Shown: in pieces, positions 1 to 8,045 of the stretch
Layout: every line of letters begins with the position of its first letter
Numbering within the stretch: position 1 is the stretch's first letter
Source: Sporosarcina jeotgali
GTDB lineage: Bacteria; Bacillota; Bacilli; Bacillales_A; Planococcaceae
NCBI RefSeq assembly: GCF_033304595.1
Contig: NZ_CP116341.1
Coordinates: 1,097,001 to 1,161,000 of the forward strand
Reading direction: 5' to 3'
Length of the DNA: 64,000 nucleotides
The notes under the pieces: model-generated
Database searches by the model: none
Told to the model about the DNA's origin: nothing
What the model saw: the letters and a program-made list of their open reading frames with translations, nothing else
Program-made: the position numbers and the translations under genes

Positions 1-162
1 AATGTCTTTGATTTCGACGGGGATCTATATGGCAAAAAGGTGATAGTTGACTGGATAGATCATATCAGATCTGAACAGAAATTCGATTCAATCGATATGC
101 TGATCAAACAGATTGCAGAAGACAAGGAAACAGCAAAAAAAATCCTTTCAAAAAAAGACTGA
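1..162 (+). CDS. ribF: C-terminal end of RibF, riboflavin kinase/FAD synthetase (partial)
   Basis: Only the last 53 codons are present; the gene begins before the window. The reading frame opens at base 1 and ends at a TGA at 160-162. The tail carries the NVFDFDGDLYG motif and the later KFDSIDMLIKQI stretch, both typical of the riboflavin-kinase domain of bacterial bifunctional RibF. RibF phosphorylates riboflavin to FMN and adenylates FMN to FAD in the cytoplasm. The ribF-rpsO-pnp order is the usual Bacillales arrangement and supports the assignment. No catalytic residue of the nucleotidyltransferase half is visible here. Confidence 0.85.
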   Translation, partial: NVFDFDGDLYGKKVIVDWIDHIRSEQKFDSIDMLIKQIAEDKETAKKILSKKD

Positions 163-165
163 AGG

Positions 166-194
166 TTGCAGTCGTAAGATGTGCATGCTATGAT
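166..194 (+). promoter_or_regulatory. sigma-A promoter of rpsO
   Basis: TTGCAG (166-171) and TATGAT (189-194) are separated by 17 bases, with a TGC extension just before the -10. It begins just past the ribF stop and is well placed to transcribe rpsO. Confidence 0.6.
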
Positions 195-291
195 AGTCAA
201 GTGTACAGTGTACACGAACCTTTCCTTGGCATTACGATTCACCAACGGCTGCTTGGGACTTGGGGATATTAAAGAATGGGAGGTGACTAGG
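195..291 (+). promoter_or_regulatory. rpsO 5' leader with hairpin, candidate S15 autoregulatory leader
   Basis: The leader holds a perfect small hairpin GTGTAC-AGT-GTACAC at 201-215, right at the expected transcript start. Further down is a GGGAGGTGA ribosome binding site (278-286). In several bacteria S15 binds its own mRNA leader to repress translation. The presence of such a structure here is inference, because I could not fold the leader or compare it with covariance models. Confidence 0.35.
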
Positions 292-561
292 ATGGCTATT
301 ACACAAGAGCGTAAACATGAATTGATCAACGAATTCAAAACTCATGAAAACGACACAGGGTCTGCAGATGTTCAGATCGCTATCCTTACTGAAGAGATCA
401 ACAACTTGAACGAGCACTTGCGTTCACACAAGAAGGATAACCACTCACGCCGCGGTCTTTATAAGATGGTCGGTACACGTCGTCGTCTTTTGAAGTACTT
501 GCGTGAAACAGAAGTTGCACGTTACCGTGATCTAATTGCTAAACTCGGCCTGCGCCGTTAA
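292..561 (+). CDS. rpsO: Ribosomal protein S15
   Basis: Encodes an 89-residue protein starting MAITQERK, the normal length and start for bacterial S15. S15 binds 16S rRNA at the helix 20/22/23a junction and nucleates the platform of the 30S subunit. The central [20 protein letters not shown] segment is the conserved rRNA-binding region. An upstream in-frame ATG at 181 is rejected: the strong GGGAGGTGA site lies just before 292, and the family begins there. It has its own promoter and terminator and sits between ribF and pnp, as in B. subtilis. Confidence 0.97.
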   Translation: MAITQERKHELINEFKTHENDTGSADVQIAILTEEINNLNEHLRSHKKDNHSRRGLYKMVGTRRRLLKYLRETEVARYRDLIAKLGLRR

Positions 562-573
562 TATTGACAACCG

Positions 574-599
574 AAAAAGCGGGCTCTGCCCGCTTTTTT
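574..599 (+). terminator. Rho-independent terminator of rpsO
   Basis: AAAGCGGG, a short CTCT loop and CCCGCTTT form a strong stem directly after the rpsO stop, followed by a T-run. The A-run on the other arm extends the stem. Confidence 0.9.
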
Positions 600-683
600 C
601 TATGCAAACGAATGGTTTTTCAACCTTCTTTGCTTCCTAAATCCCATTACTTAACGATATATTTCGCAAACCATTGCTTAATT

Positions 684-692
684 TGATACACT
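684..692 (+). promoter_or_regulatory. Possible extended -10 promoter of pnp
   Basis: TGATACACT has the TGn extension of an extended -10 element and lies about 55 bases before the pnp start. No convincing -35 box accompanies it. Since rpsO ends in a strong terminator, pnp needs its own promoter somewhere in 600-746. Confidence 0.35.
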
Positions 693-746
693 ATTATGTA
701 ATACATACTTCGTATTCAAAGGATGTAAACCGAGAGGAGATCAATC

Positions 747-2864
747 ATGACAGAACACAAAAAGTTTACAATGGATTGGGCTGGCAGAGAGCTTACAATC
801 GAAACAGGACAACTTGCTAAGCAAGCAAACGGGGCGGTTTTCGTACGCTACGGAGAAACAACAGTCCTCTCTACTGCAACAGCTTCTAAAAAGCCGAAAG
901 CACTGGATTTCTTCCCCCTTACTGTGAATTATGAAGAACGACTATATGCAGTTGGTAAAATCCCAGGAGGATTCATCAAGCGTGAAGGACGTCCTTCTGA
1001 AAAAGCGATTTTGACGAGCCGTTTAATTGACCGTCCAATCCGACCGCTATTCCCAGAAGGATTCCGAAATGACTTGCAAGTCATTTCGCTAGTAATGTCA
1101 GTGGACCAGGACTGTTCGTCAGAAATGGCAGCAATGATCGGTTCATCACTTGCAATTTCCATTTCAGATATTCCATTTGATGGTCCGATTGCAGGCGTTC
1201 AAATCGGTCGTTTGAATGGCGAATTCATCGTCAATCCTACACCGGCACAGCTTGAAGCGAGCGAGCTTGACCTCGTAGTAGCTGGAACAAAAGATGCAAT
1301 CAACATGGTGGAAGCAGGCGCGAAAGAAGTGTCTGAAGATATTATGCTGGAGGCAATCATGTTCGGCCATGAAGAGATCAAAAAACTCGTTGCCTTCCAA
1401 GAGAAAATCATTGCAGAAGTAGGCAAAGAAAAGATGGAGATCGAATTATTCCAACTCGATCAGGATCTCGTTACTGCGATTAAAGAGAGCTGTAACAGCG
1501 ACTTGGTACAAGCAATCCAGACAGAAGAAAAGCATGCCCGTGAAGAAGCAATCACTGCTGTGAAAAACGAAGTGATTGCTCGTTACGAAGAGAACGAAGC
1601 GGATGACGCGACTATGAAACAAGTCCGCAACGTATTGGAAAAGCTTGTGAAAGATGAAGTCCGTCGTCTGATTACAGATGAAAAGGTCCGTCCGGATGGA
1701 CGTGGACTTGAAGAAATCCGTCCACTTTCTTCTGAAACAGGCATTCTTCCTAGAGCGCACGGTTCAGGTCTATTTACACGCGGACAAACTCAAGCGCTTA
1801 GCGTATGTACATTAGGTGCTCTTGGTGAAGTACAAATTATTGATGGGCTGGGGCTGGAAGAAACAAAACGCTTCATGCACCACTATAACTTCCCGAACTT
1901 CAGTGTGGGTGAAACAGGCCCAATCCGTGCTCCAGGACGTCGTGAAATTGGTCACGGTGCACTGGGAGAGCGCGCACTCTCAACAATTATTCCAGATGAA
2001 AAAGAATTCCCATATACGATTCGTCTTGTAGCTGAAGTTCTAGAATCTAACGGTTCTTCATCTCAAGCATCGATTTGTGCATCCACAATGGCAATGATGA
2101 ATGCGGGTGTGCCAATCAAAGCTCCAGTAGCAGGAATTGCAATGGGACTTGTAAAAAAAGGTGACAACTACTCTGTCCTGTCTGATATCCAGGGAATGGA
2201 AGACCACTTAGGAGATATGGACTTTAAAGTAGCAGGTACTTCTGAAGGTATTACAGCACTTCAAATGGATATTAAAATCGATGGTCTTTCACGACAAATC
2301 CTAGAAGAAGCTTTGGCTCAAGCGAAAATCGGCCGTATGAAGATTCTTGGTCATATGCTTGAAACGATTGCACAGCCAGCAGAAGAACTTTCAAAATATG
2401 CTCCTAAGATTATCATGATTCACATTAATCCAGACAAAATCCGCGATGTTATCGGACCTGGAGGAAAAGTTATCAACAAGATTATTGAAGAAACTGGCGT
2501 GAAAATTGATACGGAACAAGATGGGACAATTTACATTTCTTCTCCTGATTCTGAGATGAACGACAAAGCGAAGAAGATGATTGAAAACATCGTCCGCGAA
2601 GCAAAAGTCGGCGAATATTACATGGCTAAAGTGAAACGCATTGAAAAATTCGGTGCTTTCCTTGAGTTATTCCCAGGAAAAGATGGATTGCTCCACATTT
2701 CTGAAATTCAAGAAGAACGTACAAAAGCGGTGGAAGACGTTATGAAATTGGGAGACGAACTCTTCGTCAAAGTCATCGAAATTGACAACCAAGGCCGCGT
2801 TAACTTATCACGTAAAATTGTCATAAAAGAAGAAAAAGAAAAAGCAGAACAAAAAGGCGAGTAA
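747..2864 (+). CDS. pnp: Polyribonucleotide nucleotidyltransferase (PNPase)
   Basis: The 705-residue product has the full family length. PNPase degrades RNA 3' to 5' by phosphorolysis, releasing nucleoside diphosphates, and works with the RNase Y/RNase J machinery encoded further along this window. Two RNase PH-like domains are visible: the first contains [10 protein letters not shown], the second [11 protein letters not shown] and the conserved [14 protein letters not shown] segment. A KH domain with the [11 protein letters not shown] loop follows, and then an S1 domain near the C-terminus ([15 protein letters not shown]). The C-terminus ends in a short Lys/Glu-rich tail. The start has a good AGAGGAG ribosome site. 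Confidence 0.98.
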   Translation: MTEHKKFTMDWAGRELTIETGQLAKQANGAVFVRYGETTVLSTATASKKPKALDFFPLTVNYEERLYAVGKIPGGFIKREGRPSEKAILTSRLIDRPIRPLFPEGFRNDLQVISLVMSVDQDCSSEMAAMIGSSLAISISDIPFDGPIAGVQIGRLNGEFIVNPTPAQLEASELDLVVAGTKDAINMVEAGAKEVSEDIMLEAIMFGHEEIKKLVAFQEKIIAEVGKEKMEIELFQLDQDLVTAIKESCNSDLVQAIQTEEKHAREEAITAVKNEVIARYEENEADDATMKQVRNVLEKLVKDEVRRLITDEKVRPDGRGLEEIRPLSSETGILPRAHGSGLFTRGQTQALSVCTLGALGEVQIIDGLGLEETKRFMHHYNFPNFSVGETGPIRAPGRREIGHGALGERALSTIIPDEKEFPYTIRLVAEVLESNGSSSQASICASTMAMMNAGVPIKAPVAGIAMGLVKKGDNYSVLSDIQGMEDHLGDMDFKVAGTSEGITALQMDIKIDGLSRQILEEALAQAKIGRMKILGHMLETIAQPAEELSKYAPKIIMIHINPDKIRDVIGPGGKVINKIIEETGVKIDTEQDGTIYISSPDSEMNDKAKKMIENIVREAKVGEYYMAKVKRIEKFGAFLELFPGKDGLLHISEIQEERTKAVEDVMKLGDELFVKVIEIDNQGRVNLSRKIVIKEEKEKAEQKGE

Positions 2865-2876
2865 TTTTATCGCAAG

Positions 2877-2914
2877 AAGCCTCCCTCCCACAGTTGTGAG
2901 AGCGGGGCTTTTTT
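2877..2914 (+). terminator. Imperfect terminator after pnp
   Basis: AAGCCTCCCTC pairs imperfectly with GAGAGCGGGGCTT across a short loop, followed by TTTTTT. It lies between the pnp stop and the mlpA ribosome site and probably terminates only partly. Confidence 0.5.
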
Positions 2915-2940
2915 GTTTACATACAATAGGAGGCACAACA

Positions 2941-4170
2941 ATGGTAACCATTCAAACATTAGAAAATGGCGTGAGGGTCGTCAGTGAACCAATTTCTCAC
3001 GCACGTTCCGTATCGCTCGGGATATGGGTAAAAGCAGGATCTGCAGAAGAGATGGCCGGCGAGGAAGGTATCGCGCATTTCATAGAACATATGCTGTTTA
3101 AAGGAACCGCGACTTTTACAGCGAAAGAAATCGCGCAGCAATTTGACCGATTTGGCGGAGACATCAATGCCTTTACGACAAAAGAAGCGACATGTTTTTA
3201 TGCAACTGTATTAGAAGATCGTGCTGAAGACGCAGCTCGCATTTTAGCGGATATGCTATTGAATTCAAAGCTAGATGAAACGGAAATGGCGAAAGAAAAG
3301 TCAGTCATTATCGACGAATTGGCATCCGTTGAAGATTCGCCTGAAGAAGATGCGGATGAACGCTTATGGGCACTTATGTATCCCAATCACCCCATAGGCA
3401 GACCGATTGGCGGCACACCTGACAGGGTTCAGTCATTTACAAAGCAGAACTTAATCACTTTCATGGATCGCTTTTATACACCGGACAGGATTGTCATCTC
3501 GGTTGCAGGGAATTTTGAAAATACCTTGCTATCAGCGGTTGAACAACTATTTGGTTCATTTAGCAAACCCATTTCAAACGAGCCTCGACCAGTGCTGGCA
3601 CCGGCTGACTTCAAAAGCGGGAATGGAAGAAAAGCAAAAGATATCGAGCAGTCACATCTTTTCTTAGGCTATCCTGGCCTCCCTCTTAAGCATACTGATA
3701 TATATAGCTTAGCGCTGCTCGATAGTATTCTGGGCGGTACGATGTCATCGCGATTGTTCCAAGAAGTGAGAGAAGAAAAAGGATTGGCGTACTCGGTTTA
3801 TTCTTATTATGCCTCTCATGCGGAAGAAGGGGCATTCGTCATTGGCTGTGCAGCTTCTCCGGAGAACGAACAACAGTTATTTGATACTGTCCAATCCGTT
3901 ATACACGAATTAATTGAACATGGAGTTACTGCTGATGAGCTTCGAAATGCAAAAGAACAAATGCGCGGAAGTTACTTAATCGGTTTGGAGAGTACAGAAG
4001 CAAGAATGCACCGTAATGGCAATAACGAACTGCTCCTGGGTGAACATACGTCAGAGGAAGATATCATAGCTAAAATCCAAGCAGTGACGGCGGATGATAT
4101 AGCGAAGATGGCCATCAAATTACTAGGAAATATACCTGCAGTCTCCATCCTGTCTCCGAATCAAGACTAA
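2941..4170 (+). CDS. mlpA: M16 family zinc processing peptidase (MlpA/YmxG)
   Basis: A 409-residue M16 (pitrilysin/mitochondrial-processing-peptidase-like) protein. The inverted zinc motif HxxEH is intact (H46, E49, H50 in AHFIEHMLFKG). The second half carries the usual YSxxxHAEEG substrate-binding stretch. B. subtilis MlpA has the same length and sits at the same place after pnp. The start at 2941 is chosen because AGGAGG lies 7 bases upstream and family members begin there; an in-frame upstream ATG at 2896 lies inside the pnp terminator. The exact substrates are not predictable from sequence. Confidence 0.93.
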   Translation: MVTIQTLENGVRVVSEPISHARSVSLGIWVKAGSAEEMAGEEGIAHFIEHMLFKGTATFTAKEIAQQFDRFGGDINAFTTKEATCFYATVLEDRAEDAARILADMLLNSKLDETEMAKEKSVIIDELASVEDSPEEDADERLWALMYPNHPIGRPIGGTPDRVQSFTKQNLITFMDRFYTPDRIVISVAGNFENTLLSAVEQLFGSFSKPISNEPRPVLAPADFKSGNGRKAKDIEQSHLFLGYPGLPLKHTDIYSLALLDSILGGTMSSRLFQEVREEKGLAYSVYSYYASHAEEGAFVIGCAASPENEQQLFDTVQSVIHELIEHGVTADELRNAKEQMRGSYLIGLESTEARMHRNGNNELLLGEHTSEEDIIAKIQAVTADDIAKMAIKLLGNIPAVSILSPNQD

Positions 4171-4203
4171 TCAATTGGTTTGTCAGCTTTTCACTTGCTC
4201 AAT

Positions 4204-4212
4204 CATAGACTA
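4204..4212 (+). promoter_or_regulatory. Mother-cell sigma (E/K)-like -10 element before ymxH-dpaAB
   Basis: CATAGACTA matches the sigma-K -10 consensus CATAnnnTA exactly and is close to the sigma-E -10. It lies 36 bases before the ymxH start. No clear -35 element is present, so this is a candidate only. Dipicolinate synthase is expressed in the mother cell in B. subtilis, which makes the position sensible. Confidence 0.35.
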
Positions 4213-4239
4213 GTGGTAAAGAGACTAGGAGGAATGCGT

Positions 4240-4512
4240 GTGTTGTTGTCTGAACTAGCACAAAAAGAGCTGATTCAAGTGGAAGAAGGCATCCGGTACG
4301 GCTTTTTAGCGGATACAGATTTGTTATTCGACCGCTCCAGCGGTACAATTATTGGATTTGAAATTCGGGACCGTGCGAGCAAAATCCCATTTCTCCAAAA
4401 GAAAGAGACTTCCAAGCAATATATTCCGTGGAGCGAAATTGTATTAATTGGTGAACACCGTATATTATTCGGGCGTACACACTTCCTGGATGGTGCAGAA
4501 TTTGATGAGTGA
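4240..4512 (+). CDS. ymxH: YlmC/YmxH family PRC-barrel sporulation protein
   Basis: A 90-residue protein opening with LLSELAQKELI, typical of the YmxH/YlmC family of small PRC-barrel-like proteins in spore formers. The family's molecular function is not established. The GTG at 4240 is preferred because AGGAGG (4227-4232) is then 7 bases away; the ATG at 4234 is only 1 base from that site and the ATG at 4180 has none. The gene overlaps dpaA by 8 bases, so the two are translationally linked and probably made together during sporulation. Confidence 0.8.
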   Translation: MLLSELAQKELIQVEEGIRYGFLADTDLLFDRSSGTIIGFEIRDRASKIPFLQKKETSKQYIPWSEIVLIGEHRILFGRTHFLDGAEFDE

Positions 4513-5284
4513 AGCACGCTGGCTACTGATCGGTTCTGATCTTCGAATTAAAGAATGTACCCGGCTTTTTAATGAAAAAGATATGGATGTTACCCACTAT
4601 CCGTATGATGAAGTAACGGATGAGCTTGTGAAGCAGATTGACAAAATTCATCCAACACATATCGTGTTGCCGATGCAGGGAATAATGGGATCGCTTGACT
4701 TAAAACAACTTTCTAAAGGTACTGTATTTGTCACTGGCATCCTTCCTGAAATCCAGAAAACAGAGTTAGAATCTGCTGGGCACTATGTATCGAGTTACTT
4801 AAAGGATGAACGATTTGTATGGAATAATGCCCGCCTCACAGCAGAAGGTTTCGTAAAGGACTTTTACTTGGTAACAAACACGCCGATTGCAAGTACCCAT
4901 TTTCAAATCACTGGTTTTGGAAGAGTGGGAAGAATGCTTGCACACGTTCTTGCTGCGGCAGGAGCCAAATTGACGATCTATGCGAGATCAGAAGCTCAGC
5001 TCGGTGAAGCGGAAGCGCTCGGATTTGAAGTGAAGAGGCTATCGACAGAGGCTGAATTCGAAACAGGTTATCTTATAAACACCATTCCTGCGCAATGGCT
5101 GGCTTTACAGCCAGAAGATTCTCTTCGTGTGTTTGATCTTGCGTCAAAGCCCGGGTGCCTAAAGCCCGGAATGTCCTCTGCATACTATACGTTACACCTC
5201 GGTCTGCCGGGAAAACATTTCCCGCAAAGAGCTGCAAGCTATTTAGCAGATACAATTTTGAGGATGTGCAGAGGAAAGGAGTAA
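4505..5284 (+). CDS. dpaA: Dipicolinate synthase subunit A
   Basis: A 259-residue protein, somewhat shorter than the roughly 297 residues of B. subtilis SpoVFA/DpaA. Subunits A and B oxidise the asd/dapA-derived dihydrodipicolinate to dipicolinic acid, the calcium chelator of the spore core. A Rossmann nucleotide-binding loop appears mid-protein (ITGFGRVGRMLAHVLAAAGA), followed by conserved LINTIPA and FDLASKPGC stretches. The start chosen, ATG 4505, overlaps the ymxH stop; a longer in-frame start at 4448 would lie well inside ymxH. dpaB follows after 4 bases, and asd and dapA, which feed the pathway, come next. Confidence 0.92.
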   Translation: MSEARWLLIGSDLRIKECTRLFNEKDMDVTHYPYDEVTDELVKQIDKIHPTHIVLPMQGIMGSLDLKQLSKGTVFVTGILPEIQKTELESAGHYVSSYLKDERFVWNNARLTAEGFVKDFYLVTNTPIASTHFQITGFGRVGRMLAHVLAAAGAKLTIYARSEAQLGEAEALGFEVKRLSTEAEFETGYLINTIPAQWLALQPEDSLRVFDLASKPGCLKPGMSSAYYTLHLGLPGKHFPQRAASYLADTILRMCRGKE

Positions 5285-5288
5285 AAAA

Positions 5289-5882
5289 ATGCTTGAAAAT
5301 AAACGTATTGGATTGGGGATCACAGCTTCCCATTGTACGTACGAAGAATTGCTGCCGATGATTGCAAAACTTCAAGACGCCGGCGCAACGGTTGTACCTG
5401 TTATCACTCACTCCGTTCTTAAAGCAGCTACACGCTTTGGAACAGGCGAAGAATGGGTAGAAAAAATCGAGAATGCAACTGGGGAAAAAGTGATTTCATC
5501 TATTGCAGGAGCAGAACCTTTTGGTCCGTCTACCCCAGTTGACTGTATGATTATCGCTCCGCTCACGGGGAATTCGATGAGCCGTTTTGCGAATGCAGCC
5601 ACCGATTCCCCAGTTCTTATGGCGGCTAAAGCTACTTTGCGCAATTATTCACCTGTACTGCTTGGAATCTCAACTAATGACGCATTAGGATTAAACGCAG
5701 CAAACCTCGTCAAACTCTTGAATATGAAAAATGTATTCTTCATACCTTTTGGTCAAGATGACCCCTACAAAAAACCGAATTCCCTCATAAGCGATTTTTC
5801 ATTGATTGTTGAAGCTGCGGCTGCGGCAATTGACAAAGAACAACTCCAGCCATTACTAATACTTCATTCTTCTGAAAAATAA
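5289..5882 (+). CDS. dpaB: Dipicolinate synthase subunit B (flavoprotein)
   Basis: The 197-residue product belongs to the flavoprotein (UbiX/Dfp-like) family and matches SpoVFB/DpaB in length. The start region RIGLGITASHCTYEEL and the PLTGNSMSRFANA segment resemble the FMN-binding loops of this family. It acts with DpaA to make dipicolinic acid in the mother cell. A clear AGGAAAGGAG site precedes the ATG and the gene follows dpaA by 4 bases, so they form one transcription unit. Confidence 0.92.
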   Translation: MLENKRIGLGITASHCTYEELLPMIAKLQDAGATVVPVITHSVLKAATRFGTGEEWVEKIENATGEKVISSIAGAEPFGPSTPVDCMIIAPLTGNSMSRFANAATDSPVLMAAKATLRNYSPVLLGISTNDALGLNAANLVKLLNMKNVFFIPFGQDDPYKKPNSLISDFSLIVEAAAAAIDKEQLQPLLILHSSEK

Positions 5883-5904
5883 CACTGCTGACTAACCCTT
5901 GTTA

Positions 5905-5913
5905 TGGTATAAT
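5905..5913 (+). promoter_or_regulatory. Extended -10 promoter of asd
   Basis: TGGTATAAT is a perfect extended -10 (TGn plus TATAAT), placed 67 bases before the asd start. The -35 region is weak. It would let asd-dapA be expressed in growing cells independently of the sporulation genes upstream. Confidence 0.6.
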
Positions 5914-5980
5914 TCCTCCAATACGAATTATCGGTGTTTTCATTTTTCTCGGGACATCGAGTTAGAGAAGGAGAATCATT

Positions 5981-7027
5981 ATGCAGACTTATACGGTTGC
6001 GATTGTTGGTGCGACTGGTGCAGTGGGCGCCAAAATTCTTGATAAACTGATCGAACGGAAATTTCCGTTTCGTTCAGTAAAGCTGTTAGCTTCTTCCCGA
6101 TCAGCAGGTACGGTTATTCAAGCTGGCGGAAGACTGTTCACAATCGAAGAAGCGAAACCAGAGTCATTCGATGGCGTCGATTTTGCTTTTTTCAGTGCGG
6201 GCGGGGCTATTTCAGAAAACCTGGCATCAGAAGCCACTCGGTGGGGAACGGTTGTAATTGACAATACCAGTGCGTTCCGAATGGATGCAGAGGTTCCTCT
6301 TGTTGTTCCTGAAGTAAATCCTAAAGCATTGGATTCTCATAACGGATTGATTGCAAATCCGAACTGTTCAACGATTCAAATGGTCGTTGCCCTAAATCCC
6401 ATAAAAGAAGCATTCGGCCTTAAGAAAATTCTCGTATCTACTTACCAGGCGGTTTCTGGTGCAGGAGCAGATGCGATTTTAGAATTGAAATCGCAAAGCG
6501 GTCAATTTGACAGCAGAGCAGAAAATTCAGCGTCACAGCTGCCAAGCGCCGGGGCTGAACGACATTATCCGATAGCATTTAATGCAATCCCGCAAATCGA
6601 TTCTTTCGATGATATGGGCTATACAAAAGAAGAGTGGAAAATGATTAATGAAACTAAAAAAATCTTTAATGATTCAACTATAGCGGTATCTGCCACATGT
6701 GTACGATTGCCAGTTGTCACTGGGCATTCAGAATCGGTTTATGTGGAAATTGAAAAAGAGGGGATAACTGCGGAGGAATTCAGTCGGGCGATTTCAAAAG
6801 CACCCGGCGTAATCGTTCAGGATAACCCTGCTACACAGACGTATCCAATGCCTCTTTTTGCAGAGAACAAAGACGATGTCTATGTCGGACGCATTCGGAA
6901 AGATCCAGATCATCCAAGAGGCTTTCACTTGTGGATCGTCGCGGATAACTTGTTGAAAGGTGCTGCACTGAATTCTGTCCAGATCGCAGAGCAGCTTCTT
7001 AAAAATCGCGACGCACAAAACAACTAG
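5981..7027 (+). CDS. asd: Aspartate-semialdehyde dehydrogenase
   Basis: A 348-residue enzyme of the usual length that reduces aspartyl phosphate to aspartate semialdehyde with NADPH, feeding lysine, diaminopimelate, threonine, methionine and dipicolinate synthesis. The N-terminal VAIVGATGAVGAKIL is the NADP-binding loop. The catalytic cysteine lies in IANPNCSTIQM, and the downstream RLPVVTGHSESVYVE segment contains the substrate-binding histidine. It is followed directly by dapA, whereas B. subtilis has dapG (aspartokinase I) between them; that kinase gene is absent here. Confidence 0.97.
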   Translation: MQTYTVAIVGATGAVGAKILDKLIERKFPFRSVKLLASSRSAGTVIQAGGRLFTIEEAKPESFDGVDFAFFSAGGAISENLASEATRWGTVVIDNTSAFRMDAEVPLVVPEVNPKALDSHNGLIANPNCSTIQMVVALNPIKEAFGLKKILVSTYQAVSGAGADAILELKSQSGQFDSRAENSASQLPSAGAERHYPIAFNAIPQIDSFDDMGYTKEEWKMINETKKIFNDSTIAVSATCVRLPVVTGHSESVYVEIEKEGITAEEFSRAISKAPGVIVQDNPATQTYPMPLFAENKDDVYVGRIRKDPDHPRGFHLWIVADNLLKGAALNSVQIAEQLLKNRDAQNN

Positions 7028-7050
7028 ATAACTGAAAAGGAATGGTGCGA

Positions 7051-7944
7051 ATGAAGTTAGGTTCGATTGGTACAGCGATGGTTACACCGTTTAACGAAGA
7101 AGGGCAGATTGACTATGAAGTGACGACACTTCTTATCAATCATCTAATCGATAACGGAACAAATTCGCTCATTGTCAATGGAACGACTGGAGAATCACCT
7201 ACATTATCAGAACAAGAAAAAGAACGATTGCTCATTCATGCGATTTCAATCGTGGATAAACGAATCCCTGTTATTGCGGGTACTGGCAGCAATGATACTC
7301 ACGCCTCAATACAAGCAACGAGACGGGCAGAACAGCTTGGTGCAGACGGTGTAATGCTTGTCGTGCCTTATTATAATAAACCCGACCAAGACGGGCTGTA
7401 TGCACACTTTAAAACAATTGCAGAAAATACATCCCTTCCAGTCTTGCTTTACAACATTCCTGGGAGATCAGGAGTGAATTTGTCTGCAGAAACAGTCATT
7501 CGGTTATCGAAAGTAACGAACATTAAAGCAGTTAAAGAAGCCAGCGGAGACTTGGCCCAAATGGCTGCAATCATTGAAGGAACAGATGATGCATTTAGAG
7601 TTTACAGCGGAGATGATGCGCTGACTTTACCGCTATTGGCAATTGGAGGATCAGGAGTTATTTCAGTAACTTCACATATTGCGGGATTCGAAATGCAGCG
7701 TATGATCCGTGACTATCATACTGGAAACACAGTTAATGCAGCGGCGTTGCACCTAATACTCATGCCGCTGTTTCACGCTGTATTTTCAAAACCAAATCCC
7801 GTGCCGATAAAATATCTCTTGAAAAAAATTGGTCTTCCGGTGGGGGATGTACGTCTGCCGCTGGTAGGAATTGCAGATCATAATTCTTATTTAGACCGTA
7901 CATTGCTAACGTTTCAACAGCAATTTGATTTGAAAACGGGATAG
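7051..7944 (+). CDS. dapA: 4-hydroxy-tetrahydrodipicolinate synthase
   Basis: A 297-residue TIM-barrel aldolase that condenses aspartate semialdehyde with pyruvate. Conserved features are visible: GTTGESPTL near residue 45, YYNKPDQDGLY with the proton-relay tyrosine, YNIPGRSG, and the Schiff-base lysine in IKAVKEASGD. The ATG at 7051 is preferred over the one at 7042 because the AAAAGG site is 10 bases away rather than 1, and it gives the usual N-terminus (MKLGSIGTAMVTPF). The gene lies 23 bases after asd and ends at a strong terminator. Confidence 0.96.
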   Translation: MKLGSIGTAMVTPFNEEGQIDYEVTTLLINHLIDNGTNSLIVNGTTGESPTLSEQEKERLLIHAISIVDKRIPVIAGTGSNDTHASIQATRRAEQLGADGVMLVVPYYNKPDQDGLYAHFKTIAENTSLPVLLYNIPGRSGVNLSAETVIRLSKVTNIKAVKEASGDLAQMAAIIEGTDDAFRVYSGDDALTLPLLAIGGSGVISVTSHIAGFEMQRMIRDYHTGNTVNAAALHLILMPLFHAVFSKPNPVPIKYLLKKIGLPVGDVRLPLVGIADHNSYLDRTLLTFQQQFDLKTG

Positions 7945-7968
7945 CCGGCGAGACTGCCGGCTTTTTTT
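7943..7968 (+). terminator. Terminator of asd-dapA
   Basis: AGCCGGC-GAGACT-GCCGGCT is a perfect 7-base-pair stem overlapping the dapA stop and followed by a T-run. Confidence 0.92.
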
Positions 7969-7970
7969 GT

Positions 7971-7999
7971 TTGTGCAGAACTGCTCTGTAAAGTATAAT
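7971..7999 (+). promoter_or_regulatory. sigma-A promoter of rnjB
   Basis: TTGTGC (7971-7976), 17 bases, then a perfect TATAAT (7994-7999). It starts immediately after the dapA terminator. Confidence 0.7.
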
Positions 8000-8045
8000 G
8001 AGAACTAGTCGTTTAGCGCGGGAATTTTTTATAGGAGGAAACAAT

